DNA of 33,728 bases, from positions 1 to 33,728 of the forward strand of contig DHIZ01000187.1 of the NCBI GenBank assembly GCA_002404055.1. Reading direction: 5' to 3'. The notes under the pieces are model-generated. The model ran no database searches. It was not told the origin of the DNA and was given only the letters and a program-made list of their open reading frames with translations. Source of the DNA: Chloroflexi bacterium UBA4733. GTDB lineage: Bacteria; Chloroflexota; UBA4733. Below are positions 8,874 through 17,337 of the stretch, in pieces; position 1 is the stretch's first letter, and each line of letters starts with the position of its first letter. The translations under genes were made by a program, and so were the position numbers.

Positions 8874-9530
8874 CTATAGCGACTTTACGACGCGGGCAGG
8901 GTTGCCGACTGCGACGGAATGTGCCGGGATATCGCTGACGACGACGCTGCCCGCTCCGACCACGGAGTCATCGCCGATGCTGACCCCTGGCAGGATCGTC
9001 GCTCGGTTGCCGATCCAGACACGATTCCCAATGATCACCGGCCTGGGGCGGGGCATCCGGGTGTGATCAGAGACCTCGTGAAAGTCGTTGTCCAGAATAA
9101 TTACGTGCGTTCCAATCATGCAGTCAGCACCGATCCTGACCAGGCGCGTGGCGGCGATATCCAGACCGTAGTTTAGGAACGTTCGATCGCCGATCTCAAG
9201 CCTACCGCCTGGGAACACTGCAAACACCGAGCGAGCGTAGTGGGAGAACAACTGAACGCGGTCGCCGATCACCAATTGCCCTCGATTGCTCACGAAGGGA
9301 CGTCCCACGAGCCTCGTCCACCGGCCCACCTGAGTACACGCGCGCAAGCGCCAGCGCGCATTGAGCCATCTCGTCACCTTCTGCAGCGATTTGCCTGGCG
9401 TACTCAAATAGGACCGTGGTTCCCTAGGTAAGTCCAAAAGGTGACCACGTTGACGGGCAGGCATCATGCCCAGACTGTTGGATGCTGGAGCCTCGCCCTG
9501 GTGCACTTTGGAGTCCGGTTCGTTTGTCAT
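8874..9530 (-). CDS. Hexapeptide acyltransferase (intact copy)
   Basis: A 218-residue left-handed beta-helix acyltransferase, probably an O-acetyltransferase of the EPS repeat unit. ATG 9530 has GAGG eight bases upstream. After an N-terminal helical region of about 65 residues come hexapeptide turns (VIGDRVQLF, IGDRTFLNYGLDI, IGADCMIGTHVII), the LDNDFHEVSDH segment carrying the catalytic histidine, and the final turns [31 protein letters not shown] with the family's [14 protein letters not shown] ending. It is the last gene of the minus-strand EPS operon, 95 bases after the acyltransferase-3 gene. The shortened copy at 5291-5719 has lost residues matching 64-142 of this protein. Confidence 0.9.
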   Translation of the reverse strand: MTNEPDSKVHQGEAPASNSLGMMPARQRGHLLDLPREPRSYLSTPGKSLQKVTRWLNARWRLRACTQVGRWTRLVGRPFVSNRGQLVIGDRVQLFSHYARSVFAVFPGGRLEIGDRTFLNYGLDIAATRLVRIGADCMIGTHVIILDNDFHEVSDHTRMPRPRPVIIGNRVWIGNRATILPGVSIGDDSVVGAGSVVVSDIPAHSVAVGNPARVVKSL

Positions 9531-9625
9531 CGTGCAGCCTCGACTTGCGTTGTTGACCGTGGCGACGCGGGATCAAGTCATTGTACGCGATGTCGAATGT
9601 ACTGTGCTCGCCGCACATAGCGCGC

Positions 9626-10864
9626 TTACCGCGTCGGGGTGGCGTCCAGCGAGGGCACACGCTGACGGCCACTACTGAAGGGAGGATCAACCGTGTGGTC
9701 GACCGAGACCGGTGTAGCGGCATGATTGCCTTCTCCGGCACTCGACAGCCGCTTGCGAAGGCGGGCACTGGGCTGCTCAATCGTAAAGTAGATGGTTATC
9801 GATAGCGTAAGCGATACCAGTAGGGCGAGAACTGCCTGGATGAGAGGTGGCAAGTTTGTCCACTGCTGGATGCTGAAGATGACGGTTGGATGCACCAGAT
9901 AGAATGAATAGGAGAGCACCCCCATAAACCTGATCCAGCGAAAGTTGAGCAGCATGCATGGCCCCCAATCGGGGTAGCGGATAGCGACAATGAAGATCGG
10001 AAACAGTGAAATTCCCTGGAGAGTGTAGCGGAAGGACTCCTGGAACGGCTCTGACCGTATAGCGAAGCTGATCAATAGCCCGGCGATACCTAATGGTAGC
10101 CAGAACCACTTCAGTCGCCGCTCCGAGAGGCGCGTGCGGTCAAGCATCGGGTTCCCATAGATGGCCAGGATGCAGCCAAAGAGGATGGAGTCGATGCGGG
10201 TGTCCGTCGCCACATACGTTCGATCTTTGATGGCGTGCAGATCGAAGACGAGTAGGCAGCGCCAGGCGAGCACTGCGGCGCAGACCCCAAATAGGAGCAA
10301 CATCTGACGGCGGGGGGAGGGAACACGGCGCACCAGAAATAGGTACACCACCGGAAATACCAGATAGAAGTGTTCCTCGACGGCGAGTGACCAGTATACC
10401 CATGTTCCCGGGGCTCGACCGTCCCACCAACCATGCTGAATAATGTAATAGTTGCTCAGATGGAAGACCTGGAAGAGCGCGGGCACGAGTTGTACGCTCC
10501 CCGGTAGCATGCCGGAGACCGTGAGTGCGGATGCAAGCAAGAGCACCAGATAGAAGGGCGGCAGAATGCGCAGTGTGCGGCGCAGGTAGAAGGCCCGAAA
10601 ACTGATGCGAGCAGACCTTTCGTGCTCCCGACGTAGCAGGCTCGTGATGAGATAGCCACTGAGGAAGAAGAATACGGTGACGCCGAAGTTGCCCGGTAAC
10701 CATTTGGCTGTCCAGGCATGGGAGAGAAACACGAGCATCACGGCATAGGCGCGAAGACCGTCAAGTGATGGAACGAAAAAGCCACCGCGTCCCGAGATGG
10801 AATGTGATGAGCCTGATGAAGGACGATCTACGGCGATTGCTCTGTTGCCATGTTCCAAGGCCAC
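9626..10864 (-). CDS. Acyltransferase-3 family membrane protein (OafA-like)
   Basis: An integral membrane O-acyltransferase that would transfer acetyl or another acyl group to EPS sugars. The 412-residue product has about ten hydrophobic segments and the family marks: SLDGLRAYAV and LSHAW (catalytic histidine region) near residues 33-50, GVTVFFFLSGYLIT, FYLRRTLRILPPFY and WSLAVEEHFYLVFP. The length fits the membrane domain alone; there is no SGNH extension. The start is GTG 10864 with AAGG six bases upstream, in a GGGGGAAGG context. It follows the flavoprotein gene by 42 bases in the same operon. The acyl group and acceptor cannot be read from sequence. Confidence 0.92.
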   Translation of the reverse strand: MALEHGNRAIAVDRPSSGSSHSISGRGGFFVPSLDGLRAYAVMLVFLSHAWTAKWLPGNFGVTVFFFLSGYLITSLLRREHERSARISFRAFYLRRTLRILPPFYLVLLLASALTVSGMLPGSVQLVPALFQVFHLSNYYIIQHGWWDGRAPGTWVYWSLAVEEHFYLVFPVVYLFLVRRVPSPRRQMLLLFGVCAAVLAWRCLLVFDLHAIKDRTYVATDTRIDSILFGCILAIYGNPMLDRTRLSERRLKWFWLPLGIAGLLISFAIRSEPFQESFRYTLQGISLFPIFIVAIRYPDWGPCMLLNFRWIRFMGVLSYSFYLVHPTVIFSIQQWTNLPPLIQAVLALLVSLTLSITIYFTIEQPSARLRKRLSSAGEGNHAATPVSVDHTVDPPFSSGRQRVPSLDATPTR

Positions 10865-10906
10865 ACTCTACCTTCCCCCGATGCACGCATCACGGATCAG
10901 CCGCCG

Positions 10907-12283
10907 TTAGGCTAACCGAGCCTTCGCCTCTGCGCCAGGCGGCAGGGACCATGTCGTCTCCGGCCTCCCCGACAAGAGAAAATCGGCGAGTTCGACGCCC
11001 TGCATCACCGAGTGGTCCGTGTTGCCGATCTCGTATCGCCAGGCGCCGAAGCGGCCACGCGAGTAGATGCCATGCTCCATAAGCCAGGGCTGGATGATTG
11101 CCAACGCGCTGTCGCGCCCAATGGTCGGCACGGGGTATGAGTAGGGAACGCGCAACAACTGTTTGCTTACGATCCTCTGGGTGGCCTGGTCCGGCGTCAG
11201 GAGGTTGGCGCTGACCATGCCTCGAATGGTCCGTTCGATAATGTCGTCGGCGCGTTCCTCCTTGTACGGAGAGGCGGAGATCTCTGCCAGCAGCGAGAAG
11301 TAGCCAGGCCCAGGCGTGACTTGCGGCGAATAGTTCGACAGGTAGGTCACCCGATAGAACGGTGTGTCGGACTCTGGAAAATACATCCAGCATTTGCTGC
11401 TCGGGCAGGGGTCAGCGACGCCGATGCCGACAAAGAAGCCTTCAGTGTGGTGCAGGTCACGTGCCGCGGTCCTCACCGAAGGTGGGCAATGCGACATACG
11501 CTTGAGCAGCTCAGGGATCGGCATTGTCGTGATAAGCCGGTCATAGCTGGTGCGGCTGCCATCGGCAAAGGCAACCTCATGGGACTGGATGTCGATTTCC
11601 GTCGCCTCCTTGTGAAGCTGAACAGGCTTCGGCAGAGCTTCGGCGACGCGCTCATAGAGCATCCCGGTACCCAAAAGTGGGAACTTGAACTTATTATTCG
11701 GTCCCCAGTTGACGTCGTCGCGATCGTCCAGGTGGTTTTGAAGGATGCGACGCAGGTCGACGGTGGGTACACGATCTCCCTGCCACTGCGTCGCCATCAT
11801 TTCCAGGGGATGCGCCCAGACTTTGAAGTTATAGGGCAGCATGAAGTGACGAGCGATTCCCTCCCCGAAAACGGCATGGATCCATTGCTCAAACGTTCCT
11901 TTGGGCAGAGCACGTCGCTGTGCTTCCACGATGCCCATGACGCAGTCGAGGAAGGTCTCCTTGGGCAGCCGGTGGATATTGTTCTGGAACGGGTATGGCA
12001 CAAAGCGATCGTAAATCCAGATCCAGGCTTCGCGCATGTGTTGATCGTAATCACCGCGCAGCATCTTTTCCACCAGGTCATCGAAGTAGCTGTAGTGGCT
12101 GAACATGACGTGGCCACCGTGATCCCAGATGAAGCCCTGCGGATCCCGGTAGCTAGACGCCAAGCCGCCGACGTGGTCAGTTCGCTCGTAGATGTCCCAG
12201 TTAGCGTGGCCCAACTCCGCCAATCGGTAAGCAGCACCGAGGCCAGTTGGACCTGCGCCGAGTACAACGACACGTTCATCCAT
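10907..12283 (-). CDS. FAD-dependent UDP-galactopyranose-mutase-like protein
   Basis: A flavoprotein of 458 residues. A Rossmann FAD-binding motif opens the protein (VVVLGAGPTGLGAAYRL, glycines 9, 11 and 14), followed by ERTDHVGGLASS and the WDHGGHVMFSHY segment typical of UDP-galactopyranose mutase/protoporphyrinogen-oxidase-like proteins found in polysaccharide loci; RLPKETFLDCVMG and the NFKVWAHPLEMM region also fit. It probably changes the ring form or redox state of a nucleotide sugar for the EPS, but true mutase activity is not certain because this group is broad. ATG 12283 has a modest AAGG upstream. It sits between a GT2 gene (48 bases upstream) and the acyltransferase-3 gene. Confidence 0.82.
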   Translation of the reverse strand: MDERVVVLGAGPTGLGAAYRLAELGHANWDIYERTDHVGGLASSYRDPQGFIWDHGGHVMFSHYSYFDDLVEKMLRGDYDQHMREAWIWIYDRFVPYPFQNNIHRLPKETFLDCVMGIVEAQRRALPKGTFEQWIHAVFGEGIARHFMLPYNFKVWAHPLEMMATQWQGDRVPTVDLRRILQNHLDDRDDVNWGPNNKFKFPLLGTGMLYERVAEALPKPVQLHKEATEIDIQSHEVAFADGSRTSYDRLITTMPIPELLKRMSHCPPSVRTAARDLHHTEGFFVGIGVADPCPSSKCWMYFPESDTPFYRVTYLSNYSPQVTPGPGYFSLLAEISASPYKEERADDIIERTIRGMVSANLLTPDQATQRIVSKQLLRVPYSYPVPTIGRDSALAIIQPWLMEHGIYSRGRFGAWRYEIGNTDHSVMQGVELADFLLSGRPETTWSLPPGAEAKARLA

Positions 12284-12331
12284 ATACCTTGTGAACCTCT
12301 TTCTCTCAATCCGAAAATTATCGGCGGCGTC

Positions 12332-13258
12332 TCAGCGTTGGACGTAGAGACGGAGACGCCTGTCGACGCCAAACTGGGTGCCGCGCCGTATGCCCTCCGG
12401 GATCGCGCGCAAATAGTTCAAACTTGGGGATCCGCGACGAAATGCTCGCTTCGCGCCATAGCGCCAGGCGGCGTCCAGAACTGCCCGCCCAAAGAGCCAC
12501 ATGGCAAAAGTGTCGCGGCAACGCATATGTTTGAAGTAGAAGGCGCCGTCTCCTATGCCATAAGCGCGTTCTGTCGCCAGCCATTGCTCGGCAGTGCGCG
12601 TGCCGTAATGGATCACGGCAACGTCCGAGGAGAGGAGGATAGCGATTCCGGAACGGTAGGCACGAAAGGCAAGGTCGTAGTCCTGGGATGACGCCAGAGG
12701 CGCCCCACCGCCCAGCAACTCGTCGAATCCCCCGATTTGGGCGAAGAGCTGCCGGCGGGCAGCGAAGTTCGCGCCCATGCCGAAGACCTTGAACCCGTCG
12801 CCTTTGCTGAGTCGTCGGGTCTCCGGGATTCGAAGGACAGGCGTGATGCGGCCGTGGCGAAAGCCGTCCTTTGGAGCAAGCACCTGGCCGTACAGCAGAC
12901 CTGCCTCGCTGTCCTCTTCCAGCGCGCGGACAATCGAGGTGAGCCAGTCTGAAGGAACGACACAGTCATCATCGGTAAAGGCCAGCAGTTCGCCCGACGT
13001 ATTCCGAATGCCTGTGTTGTAGGCACGCGATAGGCCCGGCTCAGTCACATGAAGGTACCGCAGTCGCGCGTCGACCGACGCCAACGGCGCGACGGCGTCC
13101 TCTGTCTCAGAGTTATTGCTCTGATCAACGACCGTCAGATCAAACGAAACGTGGTCGTTCGTCAGCACACTGGTCAGTGTCGCTCCAATTCGGTCACCGC
13201 GATTGCGAGTGCAGATGATGACCGAAACGTGTGCCGACGGCACGGCGCTGGTAGTCAT
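12332..13258 (-). CDS. Family 2 glycosyltransferase (EPS)
   Basis: A GT-A-fold sugar transferase of 308 residues. ATG 13258 was chosen over the longer frame to 13375 because AGGAGG lies six bases upstream. HVSVIICTRNRGDRIGATL opens the nucleotide-binding half, the metal-binding acidic motif is FTDDDC (Asp 96-98), and SSQDYDLAFRAYRSG holds the ED-type acceptor region. It has no membrane segment, so it is cytoplasmic or membrane-associated. It begins 13 bases after the polymerase gene stop, showing tight operon structure. The sugar is unknown. Confidence 0.92.
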   Translation of the reverse strand: MTTSAVPSAHVSVIICTRNRGDRIGATLTSVLTNDHVSFDLTVVDQSNNSETEDAVAPLASVDARLRYLHVTEPGLSRAYNTGIRNTSGELLAFTDDDCVVPSDWLTSIVRALEEDSEAGLLYGQVLAPKDGFRHGRITPVLRIPETRRLSKGDGFKVFGMGANFAARRQLFAQIGGFDELLGGGAPLASSQDYDLAFRAYRSGIAILLSSDVAVIHYGTRTAEQWLATERAYGIGDGAFYFKHMRCRDTFAMWLFGRAVLDAAWRYGAKRAFRRGSPSLNYLRAIPEGIRRGTQFGVDRRLRLYVQR

Positions 13259-13271
13259 GGCAATCCTCCTG

Positions 13272-14819
13272 TTACGAGTGAATAACGAATCGGCTGCTAG
13301 ACCCCAGTCGGCTTGCCGAACTGGGGCGGCGCGAGATAGCTTGCCTTCGCCACAGATCTGTCGCGGTGCCCACAATACCTAAGGCGGTGCCTAGCATCAT
13401 CTCGCAGCGAATATTGGCTAGGCCAATATCGACGTAGGAGAATGTCAGCAACATGGCGACATAGAGAATGCCGACGAGACAGCTAAAGCCGAGTGGAGCG
13501 GTTCCTAGTCGACTGATAAGACTCCCGGCACGCATGAGCGCCAAGCAGACGAGCACCCAAAAAGCAGCAAAGCCCACGGCGCCAATTTTCAGCCAAATCC
13601 AGAGCACCTCGGCGTGCGGCGTGTAGAACTGAAACTGAAAGTCAGCAAAATGCATAACGGGATGTGTCTCCAGATATTTGCGGCCAAAGCCAACGCCAGT
13701 GAGCGGACCCGCCTTGATGGTGTCGCGCACATTCGCCTTCTCCGCTACGCGATACAGGTCGGATGAGTTGTCACGAGCGTTTACACTGCTAGACGCTGAA
13801 CTCGTGCGGATGGCCCGGATCGGCTGAGCCCAGGTGCTGTTACTGTTCCAGAAGGCGCCACAGTAGAGGACGATGAGCAGCGCAGCGATCGGGGCAAGTC
13901 GAAGAAAAAGGTGACGGCGGCGGTAGAACAAGACGATGGCGAGGACAACCAGAGCCATGACCAGACAGACCGAAGCGGCGCGGCGCTGCATCTCCAACAT
14001 TAGGACAACGCTGAGCAACGCCATCAGGAGCAGGAAAGGCCGCTTTCGCGAGCCTGGTGAGACCATGCGCAACAGACAAATGACGGCGTAGTAGCCTAGG
14101 AATACGGCATCTTCGTGATTAACGCCCAATGCACCATCCGCGCCGCCGGAATGGCCATGCAAGAATACAAACAGGCGAAAAGTAGTCCAGGCCGAGAGAA
14201 TGCCCAAGCCGGTTTCTAGCGCGGTGAGTAGATGCGCGAGCTGGCGTTCGTCGCGGATGAGATTTGTTACCAGGAAATAGAGCATTACTAGCAGAAAAGG
14301 TCCGCGCGCCTCGAAGAGGCCGATTTTCCAGTCACCGCCATGACTAAACCCCCAAACGAACCCGAAGGCGAGAAAGAGTCCGAACACGAGAACCGGTTTC
14401 GCCAGAGTTCCACCTTGCAGGCGCATTCCGGACGCTGTACGTAGCAGGTACGCGAGGGTCGTGACCGCAAACAAGAGTTCGAGTGGAGAAAACGCAACAC
14501 CGGCGTGGGCAAAAGTGTTTAGATTCTCGTGGAAGTAGGCAGTGTATTTGCTGATCGGATCGCCTGGGACCTGACCATCCATGGCGATGTTGAGCAGTAC
14601 GCCGGTATACAAGCCAATAACCGGTCTCCAAAATATCAAGGTGCACAAGCCGACCAGGATCAAGCCGAGCACCAGTAAAATCGATGATGTGAGCCCGCGG
14701 CTGAGCGACGCGTCGCTTAACACCCAGACAACGACCGCGAAGATCGCGCACACCAAAAAGTTGCGCAGCCGGGACCAGTTGCGGAGCGACGTTACCGTCA
14801 GGTCTTGCGCCGCGACCAT
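13272..14819 (-). CDS. O-antigen ligase/polymerase-like membrane protein (Wzy-type)
   Basis: A polytopic membrane protein of 515 residues with about 11-12 hydrophobic helices, which would polymerise or ligate lipid-linked repeat units. The large extracytoplasmic loop before the last helices carries PHAEVLWIWLKIGAVGF, matching the H-x-E pattern of the O-antigen ligase/Wzy_C family, after GFGRKYLETHPVMHF. ATG 14819 was chosen because it overlaps by one base the stop of a small upstream ORF (TGATG) and has AAAGGG seven bases upstream; the frame is open to 14987 but without a better start. It lies between the CpsD-like/small protein genes and a GT2 gene, the usual place for a polymerase. Confidence 0.88.
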   Translation of the reverse strand: MVAAQDLTVTSLRNWSRLRNFLVCAIFAVVVWVLSDASLSRGLTSSILLVLGLILVGLCTLIFWRPVIGLYTGVLLNIAMDGQVPGDPISKYTAYFHENLNTFAHAGVAFSPLELLFAVTTLAYLLRTASGMRLQGGTLAKPVLVFGLFLAFGFVWGFSHGGDWKIGLFEARGPFLLVMLYFLVTNLIRDERQLAHLLTALETGLGILSAWTTFRLFVFLHGHSGGADGALGVNHEDAVFLGYYAVICLLRMVSPGSRKRPFLLLMALLSVVLMLEMQRRAASVCLVMALVVLAIVLFYRRRHLFLRLAPIAALLIVLYCGAFWNSNSTWAQPIRAIRTSSASSSVNARDNSSDLYRVAEKANVRDTIKAGPLTGVGFGRKYLETHPVMHFADFQFQFYTPHAEVLWIWLKIGAVGFAAFWVLVCLALMRAGSLISRLGTAPLGFSCLVGILYVAMLLTFSYVDIGLANIRCEMMLGTALGIVGTATDLWRRQAISRRPSSASRLGSSSRFVIHS

Positions 14820-14962
14820 CACATAGCCCTTTGGGAGATATAGTAAATTAGCGTTGCCCCCGTAGCTGCGGTCAGGGCAAGCCACGGTTGGGCTCGGGCC
14901 GATATCGTGCCGGAACAGCCGATGAGCAGGCTGCCAACGATGAGTGCAAGCATTATGTACAT
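14819..14962 (-). CDS. Small two-helix membrane protein, coupled to Wzy
   Basis: A 47-codon ORF. ATG 14962 is preceded by GAAGGGAA (an in-frame TGA just before it fixes the N-terminal limit), and the stop TGA overlaps the ATG of the polymerase gene by one base, a typical sign of translational coupling. The product is strongly hydrophobic: helix 1 (MLALIVGSLLIG), a short loop with CSGTISARAQP, helix 2 (WLALTAATGATLIYYI) and a QRAM end. The GCSG could act as a lipobox, but a second helix follows. It could be a small accessory subunit of the polymerase or co-polymerase. No family is recognised; the call rests on position, start signal and composition. Confidence 0.6.
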   Translation of the reverse strand: MYIMLALIVGSLLIGCSGTISARAQPWLALTAATGATLIYYISQRAM

Positions 14963-15089
14963 CGCGCGCCGTTCCCTTCAATGACATCTTCGACGTAAGC
15001 GCATTGCCGGCTTTCTGGCCGGTAGCTTTGGCTAGCGCGTTGATTCCAGAACCCCAACCGACTCCTGGTATTTGCAGCAGCTTGGACTC

Positions 15090-15845
15090 TCAAAAGAGGC
15101 GTCGCAGCCAGTTCGGAATCTTGGAGTGTTGGCCAGACAAAATGATGCCCTTTACCATGCCTGCGGGAAAGCGTGCTGTAGCCTGCTCAACAAGGCGTGC
15201 TGGCGTGACGCCGGACCGTACGACCATGAGCACACCGTCGGTGAGGCCGCTCAGTGGCACCACGTCGCTGTTTGAGAGCGCGGGCGGCATATCTAGGACG
15301 ATGACGTGATACACGGTGCGTGCTGTTGCAATCAGGTCGCGGAGGGTCGCCGACCGGAGGAGCCGGGAGATAGCGACAGGCGCTCTCCCGGCGGGGAGCA
15401 CGTCCACGCCGCACGCTTCGAGGTGACGCACGGCACTGCCAATCAACTCCGGTGCATTCGCGGCATCAGCCAGGCCAGGTACCCCGGTGACCTGAAGTTC
15501 CTGGGCAAGTACCGGGTGTTGGAGATCAAGCTCGACCAGCAGCACGCGCAAACCTAAGTCCCGCGCGATCGCCAGCGCCAATCCGAGGGCAGTCGTTGTG
15601 CGTCCTTCGCCGCGCACGGCGCTCGTGACGCCGATGACGTAGGACTCCCCGGTTTCGAGGTCGGCCAGTTGGGTAGTGTATATCTCCCGATAGGCCGTTT
15701 CTAGGTACCGGCGGCTCGCCATTTCGCTGCGCGTATAGCTAGGCGTTGCTGCCGACACTGTACGCGGTGCCGTTTCGAGCTTTCGGTAGACCGGTTTGTA
15801 GACCTTGCCGTGCCCGATGGGAGCCGTGAGGGGAAGGGTTGCCAT
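15090..15845 (-). CDS. CpsD/CapB-like EPS co-polymerase ATPase, altered P-loop
   Basis: The cytoplasmic partner of the Wzz-like protein, related to bacterial tyrosine kinases that switch polysaccharide export. The 251-residue protein has the family layout: YLETAYREIYTTQL, P-loop region GVTSAVRGEGRTTTALGLA, LLVELDLQHPVLA (Walker A' position) and VIVLDMPPALSNSDVVPL (Walker B). Two things are odd. The invariant P-loop lysine is arginine (GEGRTT, Arg82), and the C-terminus (KIPNWLRRLF) lacks the tyrosine cluster that kinases autophosphorylate. It may therefore be a regulatory or low-activity ATPase rather than a kinase. ATG 15845 has AAGGAG nine bases upstream. It follows the Wzz-like gene by 33 bases. 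Confidence 0.87.
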   Translation of the reverse strand: MATLPLTAPIGHGKVYKPVYRKLETAPRTVSAATPSYTRSEMASRRYLETAYREIYTTQLADLETGESYVIGVTSAVRGEGRTTTALGLALAIARDLGLRVLLVELDLQHPVLAQELQVTGVPGLADAANAPELIGSAVRHLEACGVDVLPAGRAPVAISRLLRSATLRDLIATARTVYHVIVLDMPPALSNSDVVPLSGLTDGVLMVVRSGVTPARLVEQATARFPAGMVKGIILSGQHSKIPNWLRRLF

Positions 15846-15878
15846 GCTCGCTCTCTCCTTAATTCCCGCGTCTCAGCA

Positions 15879-16976
15879 TTAGGCTCTGACCGTCGGACCG
15901 GTCAGTTCGGGCAGATGCGCTTCCATCGCGAGTAGCGTCCGAACATGGCGGTGGCTGAAGCGCTGACGCCGGATGAGGCCTCGGCGCTCGTTCAACAACG
16001 GCACCATCACGAGCACTGGCAGCTCCAAGCGGTCCGCCGCGACTGTCGCGCTGCGCAGCGTTGTATCGAGCGCCGTCAAGAGAACCACTCCTCCGACGAC
16101 AAAGCCGACCGCAGCCCCGACAGCAATGCCAATCTCCAATACGAGCTTTTTTTTGCTGCTCAAAGCACTGGTGGGGAAGGCAGGTGGGTCCATGATACGG
16201 AATGACTGGCCGGTACCAACGGCCTCAGAACTCTGGGAAAACTGAATCTGATCAACCTGTGCCTGATACTTCGACTGTTGGTCCGTTGCCGTCTGCTGGT
16301 CCTGGATCAGTTTGACCAACTCCGGATGCTGGGCGGCAAAAGAGGCATTGGCCACGAGCTGCGAGACTTGCGCCTGTGTGGCGTTTGTCCCCTGTGTTAG
16401 TTCGGGATGTGCTTCCAGATAGGTCCGCAGCGCTGCCGTCGAGTTGGCGGCCGTCGCCGTGACGTCCTGCAGTTTCTTCTGATAAAAGGCGAGCGCGACC
16501 GAATTCTGGCTCGTGGCGCTAGAAAGTACTTCCTTGTCAAAGGTATCAATGATCGCCTGTACGACCTGTTGCGCTACCTTCGGTTGTTCGTCGGAGTAAC
16601 TGATCGCGAGCAGATGGGTGCCGGCCGCAGTGATGCTCACTCGCGTCCGCAGGTTGGTGAGCGTCTGTTGAGCCTGCCTTTGCGTGGTGAGGTTGGCGCG
16701 CAGGTCAGTTTGGTTGAGCACCTCGAGAGCGAAACTATTCGTCTGCAGAAACTCCTGCACATTGCTCGCCTGATTTTGCGCCGGCGTGTTCCACTGATTC
16801 CAATCCTGCGAGGCGATGTCAAGATAGGCAGGCTTATCTGCCCACACGGTCCCAACGGATTGGTAGAGGACCTGCCGCTGGTCGATGGCGTAGCCGGCTC
16901 CCAAGCTCGGAACGAGCACAAGGACGAACAGGAATAACCATTTGAAGCGAAAGAGTGTCTCGAAGTAGCGTTCCAT
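15879..16976 (-). CDS. Wzz/YveK-like polysaccharide co-polymerase
   Basis: Sets chain length of the exported polysaccharide together with the polymerase. The 365-residue protein has the family topology: a short cytoplasmic N-terminus (MERYFETLFRFKW), TM1 (about residues 13-31), a long extracytoplasmic, partly coiled-coil region rich in Gln/Ala (about 35-265), the proline segment RIMDPPAFPTSALSSKKK, TM2 (about 275-300) and a cytoplasmic tail of about 60 residues. The kinase domain is separate (next gene), as in many Gram-positive-type systems. ATG 16976 has GAGGAGG eight bases upstream. It starts 14 bases after the HTH gene, so the two are cotranscribed. Confidence 0.9.
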   Translation of the reverse strand: MERYFETLFRFKWLFLFVLVLVPSLGAGYAIDQRQVLYQSVGTVWADKPAYLDIASQDWNQWNTPAQNQASNVQEFLQTNSFALEVLNQTDLRANLTTQRQAQQTLTNLRTRVSITAAGTHLLAISYSDEQPKVAQQVVQAIIDTFDKEVLSSATSQNSVALAFYQKKLQDVTATAANSTAALRTYLEAHPELTQGTNATQAQVSQLVANASFAAQHPELVKLIQDQQTATDQQSKYQAQVDQIQFSQSSEAVGTGQSFRIMDPPAFPTSALSSKKKLVLEIGIAVGAAVGFVVGGVVLLTALDTTLRSATVAADRLELPVLVMVPLLNERRGLIRRQRFSHRHVRTLLAMEAHLPELTGPTVRA

Positions 16977-16990
16977 CAGTTACCGCCTCC

Positions 16991-17221
16991 TCAGTCCTCG
17001 CGTATTCCGACCGTGCTCGGTGCGTTGGTGACCATGCCGGTACCTCCATCCATGACCAGGCGGCGTAGGTCGGCCTTAAAGAACCGCCAGCCCTTCCCAA
17101 CCTTGTGTCCGGCCAGCTGGCCCGACCAGAGGAGCCGGTAAACGGTTGCACGGCTTACCCGTAGGTACTCTTCCGCCTCCTTGAATGTGAGCAACACATC
17201 ATCGGTCGTCAGGCGCTCCAC
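16991..17221 (-). CDS. Excisionase-type helix-turn-helix regulator
   Basis: A 76-residue DNA-binding protein of the MerR-like/excisionase group (HTH_17 type): LLTFKEAEEYLRVSRATVYRLL forms the HTH and GQLAGHKVGKGWRFFKADLRRLV the wing. The GTG start at 17221 follows a GGGGGA element; no ATG is available nearer. It is immediately upstream of the Wzz-like gene, so it probably controls the EPS operon, perhaps its own promoter, rather than acting as a phage excisionase; no integrase is near. Candidate operators with CCTGAA half-sites lie in front of it (17306-17331) and in front of the GT2 gene (18414-18455). Confidence 0.85.
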   Translation of the reverse strand: MERLTTDDVLLTFKEAEEYLRVSRATVYRLLWSGQLAGHKVGKGWRFFKADLRRLVMDGGTGMVTNAPSTVGIRED

Positions 17222-17295
17222 CCCGTCCCCCTGCCTTCACGCAAGTCCTGTAGCGTTTCACGGCGTCTCAGCACGGTTCACCATACGTCGTCTTG

Positions 17296-17337
17296 ATGAC
17301 GCCTACCTGAACACTTCACTGGACATTCAGGCGTCAT
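17296..17337. promoter_or_regulatory. Candidate operator upstream of HTH-Wzz
   Basis: Two nested inverted repeats: ATGACGCCT (17296-17304) with AGGCGTCAT (17329-17337), and inside it CCTGAA (17306-17311) with TTCAGG (17326-17331), whose starts are 20 bases apart, two helical turns. The location, 75-125 bases upstream of the HTH gene start, suits an operator. No protein-DNA evidence exists; the assignment is inference. Confidence 0.35.

Noticed and set aside
11321..12691. Long plus-strand frame of 456 codons
   Set aside because: It is antisense to the flavoprotein and GT2 genes, both with clear motifs; its translation shows no domain and crosses their boundary.
15090..16976. Fused Wzc-type kinase
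   Set aside because: Co-polymerase and ATPase are two separate frames 33 bases apart with their own binding sites.
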